From Niastella caeni (GTDB lineage Bacteria; Bacteroidota; Bacteroidia; Chitinophagales; Chitinophagaceae): a DNA stretch of 64,000 bases. Shown one piece after another: positions 10,203 through 19,192 of the stretch. The DNA is taken from assembly GCF_004834005.1 (NCBI RefSeq), contig NZ_STFF01000014.1, forward strand, positions 1 to 64,000, in the 5' to 3' direction. The stretch's first letter is position 1; every line of letters begins with the position of its first letter. The translations under genes and the position numbers were made by a program. Under the pieces are notes generated by a model. It had not been told where the DNA came from. It saw only the letters and a program-made list of their open reading frames with translations, and searched no databases.

Positions 10203-10661
10203 ATAATTGCCCTATTTACCCCCCATTTTTGGCATAATTAACCACCCTTGCTAAACAATACCTGCTCTATTTTTGGGTGGTTCAACAATTACAAAAGATA
10301 ATATTCGCGTCACTTCATTTCTAACTAATTGCTGTATGAGAACAATCAAACCGTACTTGCTTTCTATAAAGGCAGTGCAGCCTGGCAAATTATACGCCTG
10401 GGTTCAAACCCGAACTATGACCGCCCGGGTGATCTATACCCGGTCCGATACTTCTCCTCACCGATGTTAATATTACCACATGTGGCATAATGGATCAGGG
10501 TCCATCAGCCAGTTTACCATTGCCGTTCCTGCGGGCGGCAAAGGTGTATTGTTATGTGCAGGATCTAATTGCTGAAACTAAAAATTTTTCTTCGATCGGT
10601 TGCTGTTTGCCTTTTTAATTAAATGGAAGGCAATGGTAAAAACTAAACCAAAACGATTATT
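10203..10661 (+). other. intergenic region with possible decayed coding sequence
   Basis: No intact gene. Fragments in changing frames look protein-like: about 10345-10480 reads FYKGSAAWQIIRLGSNPNYD, and about 10480-10575 reads in another frame WHNGSGSISQFTIAVPAGG up to a TGA at 10573. This could be a degraded gene end, but I recognise no family. The possible operator at 10212-10247 lies inside it. Confidence 0.3.
10212..10247 (+). promoter_or_regulatory. weak copy of AATTnnCCCC direct repeat
   Basis: TATTTACCCCCC at 10213-10224 and AATTAACCACCC at 10236-10247 are in direct orientation with their C-runs 23 bases apart. They resemble the better repeats at 27510-27544 and 52965-52999, which have 22-base spacing. 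It lies about 415 bp before the giant alginate-lyase-like gene. The match is imperfect and the call is tentative. Confidence 0.25.
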
Positions 10662-13600
10662 ATGTCTATGAGATCTTTAATGAATCGTATTTTACTGAAA
10701 ACTAAGGTCCCGGCTTCCTTTTGGCTGGTGGTACTTACTTTTTTGGTTGGTACAAATGCAATGGCGCAACGCTTCGTTCACCCGAGCATACCTTTTACGA
10801 AGTATGACCTGGACCAGCTCAAAGCAAACATTAACCAGGAGCCCTGGCGATCGGCTTACAATGCGCTGGCCGCCGATAACAGGTCGAAACTGAGCTACGG
10901 CATGCAGGGGCCGTTTACTGAAGTGGGCCGCGCACCTAACCTGAACAATACGAAGTGGATAAGCGATATGCAGGCGATCCACAACCTTACTTTCATGTGG
11001 ATCTTTACCGGCGACAGCGCTTATGCCCGCAAGGCCACCAATATGCTCGATGCATGGGCGGTGACCAATACCATTTGGTCGGGTGGTGAGGCCATGCTCG
11101 ATATTGGTGATTATGTTCCTTATTTTGTTACTGCTGCGGATATACTTCGCGGTTTATTCCCCGGTTGGACCGACTCCAACACCGTTCACGTAAAGAAATA
11201 CTTCGCTAATGTTATCTGGCCGCAATCGTGGGTGCCCTATCCGCCAAGAGATAATAATAAAGGCGCTTTACAAATGGAAATTGCATTGAGCGTGGCGGCT
11301 TTCCTCGATGACCAGGTTAAATGGGACCAGGCCATAGAACTGTACCGCCTCGATGCAACTGCGGCCCTCAGGTGTAGCCTGCCTAATGGTGAAGTGGGAG
11401 ATGCAGGCCGTGATGACCACTGGTTTGTGCAGGCGTTTGCACTCATGTATGGCGCAGAAATAGCCTGGAAGCAGGGCATTGACCTGTATTCAGAATATGG
11501 TAACCGGTTATATGCCATTGGTGAATTGTATAACAAATATGCGTTTGTTGGCGATACCATGACCTTTATACCGTTCGGTGGTTCGGCCGTATACTGGCAG
11601 AACTGGGGTATAGCGCCAGGTGCCCGCAAACAACATCCATTCAACAACCTTATTAAAGGCGCCTACGCTTTGCGTAAGGGCATTCCTACTCCCTATACTG
11701 AACAAATGCGTGCTGCAGTGGGCGAGGGCGGATTTTCGTTCCTGTATTTGAAGTCTTCAGATACTTCTACCGCAGTGTCTTTGCCGCCCATTAATTTTCC
11801 AGTTTCAGAGGCTGCGTCTCATTTAACCAATATGGATATCGGTAATCCCGGTATTGCCGGCAGCGCTGCTTACAGCAATGGTAAATGGACGGTGAAAGGC
11901 GCCGGTACGCTTGCAGCTACATCATCTAACTTTACATTCAAACCAGTTACCGGCGATTTCACGATCATCGCCAAAATCGATAGCAATTATATAAGCTCCG
12001 CTACGGCGGGTGTAATGGTGCGCGACGGCCTTGCTGCTTCCGCCAATAATATTGCATTAAACCTGTACAATGGTTCCGTTAATACCAGGTGGAATGGAAG
12101 CGTAAGCGGCTACACGCATTATCCGCCAAAAGCGCCCTGGTGGCTGAAGCTGGAACGCATCGGTAACCGGATCTTTTCCTATCATTCCAAAGATGGCGTA
12201 AACTGGAGCTGTCATAATTGTATCTATAATTCATTTGCGCAGGAAGTATATGTGGGAATATTTACAATTTCAAATAATACGTCTGTACTGAATACAACCG
12301 TATTCAGTAATGTGTCTATTACCAACTCAACAGCTGCCGGAGCACCGCAGATAAGCGCTGCTTTGTCGGCAACAACTGCGGTTGGGGCGGCATTTAATTA
12401 TGCTGTTGCGGCAACAAATAATCCGCAGTCGTACAGCGCTACCGGTTTGCCCGATGGATTAAGCATCGATGCTTCAACGGGCGTAATCTCTGGTACGCCA
12501 ACAACGGCCGGAACAACGGCTGTTACTATTAATGCTACCAATGGGAATGGAACCGGAACGGCCGTGTTGATGATAACTGTGAATAACAGCGTGGCGCCTG
12601 CCGCGCCTGTGGGATTGACTACAACCGTTGTAAATACAACCCAGATCCGGCTGTCATGGACCACTGCGGATGGCGCTAATAGTTATAGTGTGAAAAGATC
12701 GCTTACCGCGGGCGGACCCTATACCACTATTCAAACTGGTATAACAGGTACCTCTTTTGTTGATGCCAATCCGGCTTTTGAAGTGAACAATTATTATGTG
12801 GTCACTGCCTTTTCGGGTAACCTCGAAAGTGGCAATTCAGGCGAGGTGTTTGGCAATGTGCCCCCTGCTATTCCTTCAAAACCGGTTATTGTAATTAAGA
12901 ACAATGAGCTCGATCTGCAGTGGGATGCAGCCGCTGGCGCCGTTACCTATAAAGTAAAACGGGCAACTGTAGCCGGCGGTCCATATACGGTAATTGCGCA
13001 AGTGTCGGCAACCAGCCATGCTGATATGAACGTGGCCAACGGCACCGGCTATTACTACGTTGTTTCATCAATGGGTAATACATTGGAAAGCGGCAACTCC
13101 ATTGAATCATTCAGTGTGCCTGGTTCAAATGGGTCAACCTGGAGCGAAACACCGGCATCCGCTAACTGGAATAGCGCATCCAACTGGGTAGAAGGCGCCG
13201 TTCCTGCAAGTCCTGCCATTCTCACGTTCCGAAGTACTGCCGACAGCGTTCTAACGAACGACATCACAGGACTGGAAGTGTCGCGACTGCTGTTCGATAC
13301 AATGGCGAGTGATTATACCATCGGCGGTAACAGCATTAAACTGAAGACCGACCTCGTCAATAATTCTGCTTACTGGCAAACTGTAAGTACGCCAATTATC
13401 ATCGACAGCCAGGTAACTTTAAGTGGTGTTACAGGAATGAACGTTACAGGTGTGATTAGCGGCGCAGGTAGTTTGCTGAAGATGGGCGGCGGAACTGTTC
13501 AGCTAACCGGTAAGAATACCTATTCAGGCAACACTATGTTGAACGGCCCTGTTGCCATTGCCGGTACCGGTACTGGTACATCGGGCGCTCCCACAGCGGG

Positions 13601-16600
13601 ACCGTTAGGAACCGGTAAGATCATCATGAATGGTGGCACCCTGTATTCAGGCGACAGTGCGGCAACGATATACAATGATATCCACGTGAACGCGGGCATC
13701 AGGAGCTTCCTGACCCAAAGCGTGAATTCGATAAGTATTTACGGTCGCATTACCGGAAGCGGTACCTTATGGGAAGACGGTAATGATTATCCCGGCATCA
13801 ACCTGTTTGGCGATAACAGCGGCTTTACCGGAACGTTTGTGGCGGCGCTTCGCAGTGGCCGGAACCGGGTCCGCTTCATGGTGCCTCAATCGGGCAGTGC
13901 TAATGCATTGTGGAACCTCGACGCCAATGGTATCGATTGCATCGGCATTCATTTCTCGAGCGGTACCCTGCATTTGGGCGGCTTGACCGGCCGTGGTTAT
14001 TTCCGCAATGATGCCGGCGGTGCACCCGTTATTAGTATTGGTGCGTTAAATACCGACACCTGGTTTGGCGGTACAATGAACAATTATTTTGAAGTGGTGA
14101 AAGTGGGTACGGGGTCGCTTAACTTCACGGGTAACCATACTTATGGCGGAACCACGACCATAAAGAGCGGTAAATTTTTATTGAATAATAATTCTGCTAC
14201 CGGCACATTCCCCAGCCCGATCATTGTAGAGGGCGGCGCTTATGGCGGTGCGGGCAGAAGCCAGGCCACGGTAAAAGTAGGTACCGGTTCAGGAACCGGC
14301 GCTTCGCTGGAGCCGGGTAACAACAATATTGCTACGTTAACCACTTCGGCGGCATTAACGATGAACCAGGATGCTACCTATAATGCAGAACTGAGCATAG
14401 TGAATACTACATCAGATAAGATGAGCGCTGCAGGCGTAACGCTGAACAATGCGGTGCTGTCTGTAAAAGCCATCGATTCAGGCGCCCTGGCATCGGGAGC
14501 GAACCTGGTTATCATCGATAACAGCGGTAGCAATGCCGTAACAGGTACATTCCTCAATTTACCCGAACTGGCCCTGGTAACCGTGAAGGGTTATAATTTC
14601 CGTATTACTTATAAAGGCGGCGATGGCAATGATGTGGCGTTGATGGATGAGCGGGTATTGCCTGTGACCATCAGCAGTAAGACTTCCGACACTGTGTTAC
14701 TCAACAGGTCATATACTTATACCATCACTGCTATTAAATCGCCCACCAGCTATAATGCTACCGGTTTGCCTGCAGGCCTCACCGTGAATACTGCTACTGG
14801 TGTGATCTCGGGCGTGCCAACTGTTGCAGGTGCATTTGCAGTAAGTTTAACAGCAGCAAATGATACCAGCACCGGCACGGCGGTATTGAACCTTTTTGTT
14901 AGGAACACCGTGGTGGATGGCGTAACTGCCATAGCAGGTATGGGAAAGAATACCATTGAATGGAACCAGGTGTTGAATCTTGGTTATAAAGTGAAGCGTG
15001 GCATCGCGGCTGCGGGCCCGTTCACTACGCTTACCAGCACTAACAATACCTTCTATGTTGATTCAGCCATTACAGGTGGTACAACCTATTATTATGTATT
15101 GGCTGCATACGATTCAACCGGTGAATTTGGGAACAGTGTGCCTGTAACGCCGGTTGTTACAACAGGCGCTTACAGCTACTGGAACTTCAACGACAGCAGC
15201 GCCACTTCAGCCATGGACCTGTGGGGCAATCGCAAGGCAACGCTTAATTCGGGTGTAACCCGTGTGGCTGGCGCTATTAAACAGGGCATCAAACTCGATG
15301 GAACAAGCAATGGATATGCTTCATTGCCCACCGGCGCGGTGAGTTCACTGAATGATTTTACCATCTCAGGCTGGGTGAAATTGGATGTGGCAGGCAACTG
15401 GGCAAGGGTCTTTGATTTTGGAACAGGCACCAACGTGTACATGTTCCTGGGAAGAACGAATACCGGTTTATTGCGTTACGCCATCACAACCGGCGGTGGC
15501 TCCAAAGAACAGGGCATTAACAGTAATACAACGATCAGCACCGGCGTATACACGCACGTTGCAGTGACCTGGAGCGGCAACGTAGGTATTCTGTATATGA
15601 ACGGACAGGAAGTGGGACGCAACAGCGCTATGACGCTGAAGCCTTCCAACCTCGGCAACACGACTCAAAACTGGTTCGGCCGTTCACAGTATTCCGCTGA
15701 TGCCTATTTGAACGGTATCCTGGATGACATCCGCATCTATAACCGTCAACTGAGCGCTTTAGAAGTGGTGAACCTGGTGAATTCCGCTGCACCTTCACAG
15801 CCATCGGGATTAACGGTGACTTCGGCTGCTACAAAAAATATACAACTTACCTGGACTGCGTCAACTGGCGCAACCAGCTACAGTATCAAGCGTTCTACCA
15901 TAAGCGGTAGTGGTTATACAGTTATTGCCAGCGCTACAGGCGCTTCGTTCACCGATACAACTATAGCAGGCGGTGGCCCGTATTACTATATTGTAACAGC
16001 GAAAGCCGGGTTGTTTGAAAGCGCTCCCTCTAACCAGGTAACGGTTTTACTGGCCCCGGCGGCAGTTACCTATCCCATTGCCACCAGTTGGAACAAACGG
16101 ATCGATGTAAGTTGGGTAGGTGCTTCAGGCGCTACCAGCTATACTGTGAAACGTACAACGGGTGGAGATACAACGACTATTGCGACAGTGACCGGCGTTA
16201 CGTACAGCGATACCAGTGTTACGAATGAAACGGCTTATTCATATGTTATATATGCTGCAAACGCGGCAGGAACAGGCGCCGCCAGCGCAGTAGCTACTGC
16301 TGCTCCTGTGAACCAGCCAAATAGCTGGTTGCACAACGATATTGGTTCAACGGTGCTCACGGGTAATGCCGGTTATGCAAACGGTATTACAGCTTATGGT
16401 TCCGGCGCCGATATCTGGGGTAATGCCGATGCTTTCCATTATACGTATCAATCATTAAGCGGTAATGGCGCAATAGTCGCCCGTATTGCCAGCCTGCAGA
16501 ATTATGCAACCAGTACAACCATCAATGGCGCTGCAAAAGCAGGCGTAATGGTGCGCGAAGCATTGACGGCAGGCGCCCGGCATGGACTGGTGAATGTAAC

Positions 16601-18290
16601 ACCAACCGGGGGAATGGAATTTATAAAGAGAATTGCTAATAATGGCTCCACTACTGCCACCAGTACTGCAGGTATTACGGCTCCCTATTGGGTGAAACTG
16701 GTGCGTAATAAAGATACGTTGACCACTTACCGGTCTGCCGATGGTATCGGTTGGACAACCGTAGGTTCTCAGATCTATACCACACTTGCTACGAATGTGT
16801 ACATTGGTTTGGCGGTGTGCAGCCATAACACGGGCGTGATTACACGCGGGGTGTTTGATACTGTAAGCCTGGCAACCACGCTTCCCGTTATTACAAGTGC
16901 GAAGACCGATACGGCTATTGGTGCTTCATCGTTCAGCTTCACCGTTACGGCAACCAATTCGGCGTTTCGTTATGCGGCTGCCGGACTGCCCGGTGGTTTA
17001 GCTATAAACATAGGAACAGGTGTTATTTCAGGTGCGCCGGCTGTTCCAGGTAAGTTCCCGGTGGTGGTTACTGCTACCAATGCTATGGGAACAGCAACAG
17101 ATACTTTAACGCTTACTGTGTTAATGCCACCGTCAATAATAACCAGGAACATTCAGGTAGCCGTAGGCGATGATGGAACCGCTTCCATTACGCCACAGCA
17201 GGTAGACAGTGCTTCTATGAGCTACTCAGGAGAACTGGCATTAAGCCTTGATAGAACCGGTTTCAGTTGCGCTGATATCGGAACGCCGGTCACCGTAACA
17301 CTTACAGGGACCGATTCAGCCGGGCTTTCCCGTTCTGCAACAGCACAGGTAACAGTTGTGGATGATAAAGCGCCCAAGGTAACAGCGCCACAGGATCAGT
17401 TCTTCTGTTATAGTGATGGCGGTACTTACACCGTTGCTGCTTTAACTGCAACAGATAATTGCGGCGTTGCGTTGGTAAGTTATACAGTTAGCGGAGCTAC
17501 AACGAGAAACGGCGCAGGCGCCAATGCAGGCGGCGCTTTCAATGCCGGTACCTCAACCATTGTATACACAGTGACCGATGTTCATGGAAATACCATTACC
17601 GACACCACGCTGGTGACGGTAAATGCGGCCCTGATTGCGAGTATTCCAGATGTTTATGCCATGAACCCGGCCGTTGACCAGAAGAATACCATTTATATCG
17701 GTTATGGTCCTGCTTCTCTGGCAACTACTGCCATTCCGCAGGGCGGCACAGCGCCATACAGCTATCTGTGGAATACAGGCGATACTACAGCATCTATTAC
17801 CGTGACTGCCGCAGGAACCTTTACAGCAACGGTTACAGACAGCAAAGGTTGTACTACCACCGTTTCTATAGAGATGAAGACCCTTGATGTGCGGTGTGGT
17901 AACAATAACAACAAGGTGATGATCTGTCATAACAATAAGACCATTTGTATATCGAGTGACGGCGTACAGGATCATTTAAATCATGGAGATTATTTAGGCA
18001 ACTGCTCTGCCGGAGTAGCCCGCCAGAGTACAAGTGCAACAGGAACGAATGGTAATGCTTCCATTATTTTTGTATACCCGAACCCTGTAAGCGAAACACT
18101 TACCATTCAGATAGGAGCCAATACCGGTGCGGTGATGCAGCTATACAACTCGAGTGGGGTACTTGTTGCTACAGAAAGACTGGTTAATAGTACTACAGCA
18201 CTTTCTGTAAAAACACTGCCGGCAGGTGTGTATTATTTAAGGATACAGAATGGCGCAACTGTAAATATGCATAAAATAGTCAAGTTGTAG
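10662..18290 (+). CDS. giant secreted alginate-lyase-like multidomain protein, T9SS substrate
   Basis: A protein of 2542 residues, secreted by Sec (signal peptide ending NAMAQ, about residue 36) and then the type IX system. In order: alginate_lyase-type alpha/alpha domain (about 50-345, with GDAGRDDHWF and YPPRDNNKGALQ); DUF1349/concanavalin-like module (about 384-557); putative Ig (He_PIG) 562-641; two Fn3 (about 645-815); a Thr/Gly-rich autotransporter-associated beta-strand region (about 822-1328); He_PIG 1335-1413; Fn3; LamG-like 1505-1707; two Fn3 (1708-1885); a second DUF1349-like module 1887-2073; He_PIG 2074-2155; HYR/SprB-like repeats to about 2410; T9SS sorting domain from about 2467 (VYPNPVSETLTIQI, ending MHKIVKL). 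It probably cleaves uronate-containing polysaccharide at the cell surface, with many carbohydrate- or surface-binding modules. The substrate is inferred only from the family. Confidence 0.85.
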   Translation: MSMRSLMNRILLKTKVPASFWLVVLTFLVGTNAMAQRFVHPSIPFTKYDLDQLKANINQEPWRSAYNALAADNRSKLSYGMQGPFTEVGRAPNLNNTKWISDMQAIHNLTFMWIFTGDSAYARKATNMLDAWAVTNTIWSGGEAMLDIGDYVPYFVTAADILRGLFPGWTDSNTVHVKKYFANVIWPQSWVPYPPRDNNKGALQMEIALSVAAFLDDQVKWDQAIELYRLDATAALRCSLPNGEVGDAGRDDHWFVQAFALMYGAEIAWKQGIDLYSEYGNRLYAIGELYNKYAFVGDTMTFIPFGGSAVYWQNWGIAPGARKQHPFNNLIKGAYALRKGIPTPYTEQMRAAVGEGGFSFLYLKSSDTSTAVSLPPINFPVSEAASHLTNMDIGNPGIAGSAAYSNGKWTVKGAGTLAATSSNFTFKPVTGDFTIIAKIDSNYISSATAGVMVRDGLAASANNIALNLYNGSVNTRWNGSVSGYTHYPPKAPWWLKLERIGNRIFSYHSKDGVNWSCHNCIYNSFAQEVYVGIFTISNNTSVLNTTVFSNVSITNSTAAGAPQISAALSATTAVGAAFNYAVAATNNPQSYSATGLPDGLSIDASTGVISGTPTTAGTTAVTINATNGNGTGTAVLMITVNNSVAPAAPVGLTTTVVNTTQIRLSWTTADGANSYSVKRSLTAGGPYTTIQTGITGTSFVDANPAFEVNNYYVVTAFSGNLESGNSGEVFGNVPPAIPSKPVIVIKNNELDLQWDAAAGAVTYKVKRATVAGGPYTVIAQVSATSHADMNVANGTGYYYVVSSMGNTLESGNSIESFSVPGSNGSTWSETPASANWNSASNWVEGAVPASPAILTFRSTADSVLTNDITGLEVSRLLFDTMASDYTIGGNSIKLKTDLVNNSAYWQTVSTPIIIDSQVTLSGVTGMNVTGVISGAGSLLKMGGGTVQLTGKNTYSGNTMLNGPVAIAGTGTGTSGAPTAGPLGTGKIIMNGGTLYSGDSAATIYNDIHVNAGIRSFLTQSVNSISIYGRITGSGTLWEDGNDYPGINLFGDNSGFTGTFVAALRSGRNRVRFMVPQSGSANALWNLDANGIDCIGIHFSSGTLHLGGLTGRGYFRNDAGGAPVISIGALNTDTWFGGTMNNYFEVVKVGTGSLNFTGNHTYGGTTTIKSGKFLLNNNSATGTFPSPIIVEGGAYGGAGRSQATVKVGTGSGTGASLEPGNNNIATLTTSAALTMNQDATYNAELSIVNTTSDKMSAAGVTLNNAVLSVKAIDSGALASGANLVIIDNSGSNAVTGTFLNLPELALVTVKGYNFRITYKGGDGNDVALMDERVLPVTISSKTSDTVLLNRSYTYTITAIKSPTSYNATGLPAGLTVNTATGVISGVPTVAGAFAVSLTAANDTSTGTAVLNLFVRNTVVDGVTAIAGMGKNTIEWNQVLNLGYKVKRGIAAAGPFTTLTSTNNTFYVDSAITGGTTYYYVLAAYDSTGEFGNSVPVTPVVTTGAYSYWNFNDSSATSAMDLWGNRKATLNSGVTRVAGAIKQGIKLDGTSNGYASLPTGAVSSLNDFTISGWVKLDVAGNWARVFDFGTGTNVYMFLGRTNTGLLRYAITTGGGSKEQGINSNTTISTGVYTHVAVTWSGNVGILYMNGQEVGRNSAMTLKPSNLGNTTQNWFGRSQYSADAYLNGILDDIRIYNRQLSALEVVNLVNSAAPSQPSGLTVTSAATKNIQLTWTASTGATSYSIKRSTISGSGYTVIASATGASFTDTTIAGGGPYYYIVTAKAGLFESAPSNQVTVLLAPAAVTYPIATSWNKRIDVSWVGASGATSYTVKRTTGGDTTTIATVTGVTYSDTSVTNETAYSYVIYAANAAGTGAASAVATAAPVNQPNSWLHNDIGSTVLTGNAGYANGITAYGSGADIWGNADAFHYTYQSLSGNGAIVARIASLQNYATSTTINGAAKAGVMVREALTAGARHGLVNVTPTGGMEFIKRIANNGSTTATSTAGITAPYWVKLVRNKDTLTTYRSADGIGWTTVGSQIYTTLATNVYIGLAVCSHNTGVITRGVFDTVSLATTLPVITSAKTDTAIGASSFSFTVTATNSAFRYAAAGLPGGLAINIGTGVISGAPAVPGKFPVVVTATNAMGTATDTLTLTVLMPPSIITRNIQVAVGDDGTASITPQQVDSASMSYSGELALSLDRTGFSCADIGTPVTVTLTGTDSAGLSRSATAQVTVVDDKAPKVTAPQDQFFCYSDGGTYTVAALTATDNCGVALVSYTVSGATTRNGAGANAGGAFNAGTSTIVYTVTDVHGNTITDTTLVTVNAALIASIPDVYAMNPAVDQKNTIYIGYGPASLATTAIPQGGTAPYSYLWNTGDTTASITVTAAGTFTATVTDSKGCTTTVSIEMKTLDVRCGNNNNKVMICHNNKTICISSDGVQDHLNHGDYLGNCSAGVARQSTSATGTNGNASIIFVYPNPVSETLTIQIGANTGAVMQLYNSSGVLVATERLVNSTTALSVKTLPAGVYYLRIQNGATVNMHKIVKL

Positions 18291-18336
18291 AGGCCTCTCT
18301 ATATTGAATATTAAGCATCGGGTAGTAAAATTTCAA

Positions 18337-18379
18337 AATTGCACTATTTGCCAACTGGCAGATGGTGCAATTCTTTTTT
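18337..18379 (+). terminator. terminator after giant secreted gene
   Basis: AATTGCAC at 18337-18344 pairs perfectly with GTGCAATT at 18365-18372. Inner TTGCCA/TGGCAG adds to the stem, and a CTTTTTTA tract follows. Confidence 0.75.
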
Positions 18380-18391
18380 AGGTCCAATCTG

Positions 18392-18445
18392 CACACTTAT
18401 TGCCAAAAACTACACAGTTATAGGCAAACCTGCACAGTTATCAAA
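18392..18445 (+). promoter_or_regulatory. triple LytTR-like direct repeat, locus 1
   Basis: Three direct half-sites, CACACTTATTGCC (18392), CACAGTTATAGGC (18413) and CACAGTTATCAAA (18433), start 21 and 20 bases apart. The 9-base core plus 12-base gap fits the direct repeats bound by LytTR-domain regulators. A TATATTCG sequence (18484-18491), a variant of the Bacteroidota -7 element, follows. The ATG at 18513 lies 80 bases after the last half-site. The same arrangement occurs at 60517. Confidence 0.55.
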
Positions 18446-18512
18446 ATGAGCAGATAAAAAGGGTTAGAGTTCATGACGAGTTTTATATTCGTACTCCAAA
18501 CCAAACTGACCC

Positions 18513-18918
18513 ATGAAATTAATTTGTACTTTGACGCTGAAGTAAAGTAAACAAACCTGTAGACGAAGGCTGTGCTTATCTTTATGGCGGAAGTTGGGGT
18601 TTATCGTGGAAAGAAATTTTTAAAGCATTCAAAGATCAGGTTGCAAGTAATAAGAATACTAACTGGACTGAAATTAAAGAAACACCCCTTTACTTTAAAA
18701 CAAAAGAGTTTAACAATTCAGCCGACAATATCGTGAATGCTTTATTGGTTCAGAAAATAGAAAAAGAAAAAGGGTTTGCTGGTGTTTGGGAGCTACTTAC
18801 TGTTGGGCCTTTTGAACAGGGGAATGAGAAGTATTATCAGACGCTTGAGAAGTTAACCGGAATTACAAAAGCAAATTATAACAAGAAGGTTTGGGAGTTG
18901 ATAAACAACGAAAAGTAA
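18513..18918 (+). pseudogene. disrupted gene: start codon joined out of frame to a conserved C-terminus
   Basis: ATG at 18513 begins a short reading frame (MKLICTLTLK) that stops at once. From 18541 another frame is open to the stop at 18918. It encodes about 125 residues reading VNKPVDEGCAYLYGGSWG, then KTKEFNNSADNIVNALL, and ending KKVWELINNEK. The latter resembles the C-terminal part of Bacteroidota metallopeptidase-like exported proteins (the DEGxAYLYGGS region followed by a helical tail), but I cannot name the family with certainty. The expected N-terminal and middle parts are missing, so an internal deletion with frameshift is the simplest reading. An in-frame ATG at 18733 exists but lies inside the conserved segment. 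It carries the promoter-like triple repeat upstream. Confidence 0.6.
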
Positions 18919-18922
18919 AGTT

Positions 18923-19096
18923 TTATGTTAGCATTGTTCTCGCATAAATATCTTCCATGCTTACCGACACGCCGATGGCGGGTAAGGAAAAGATTTCCTT
19001 TAAGTTCTTATATTCTTCCAGTTCCCAGTGATTGTGCTCATTTATACGGAAGATTTCCACGCCAATTTCTTCCGAATCAAGCAAATTATTAATAGG
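18923..19096 (-). pseudogene. C-terminal fragment of Uma2-like (DUF820) protein
   Basis: The minus strand reads about 57 residues to a TAA at 18923-18925, including VEIFRINEHNHWELEEYKN and FSLPAIGVSVSMEDIYART. The pattern of V-E-I-F-R, W-x-L-x-x-Y, then L-P-x-I-G-V-x-V-S-M-x-D-I-Y resembles the C-terminal end of Uma2-family PD-(D/E)XK nuclease-like proteins. The nuclease core is absent, and the frame has no start upstream before unrelated sequence. It is convergent with the remnant at 18513-18918, with only 4 bases between the two stops. The family assignment is from memory of the pattern. Confidence 0.5.
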
Positions 19097-19116
19097 GGGC
19101 GGCTGGCAGGAAATAA

Positions 19117-19154
19117 ATACCCCCGATCCCGATAGCTATCGGGACCGGGGGTAT
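19117..19154 (-). terminator. long palindrome, probable terminator of SusCD operon
   Basis: A 38-base near-perfect inverted repeat: ATACCCCCGATCCCGATAG against CTATCGGGACCGGGGGTAT, with a single mismatched pair. It lies 38 bases beyond the stop of the DUF4998 gene, the last gene of the minus-strand operon. Only a weak T-rich tract follows on that strand. Confidence 0.55.
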
Positions 19155-19192
19155 GCAATAGGTCTTTCCAGGAATGGATTCTATATAAAACA

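Noticed and set aside
10273..10470. 65-codon frame before the giant gene
   Set aside because: Composition unlike a real gene; the protein-like pieces here fall in other frames and look decayed.
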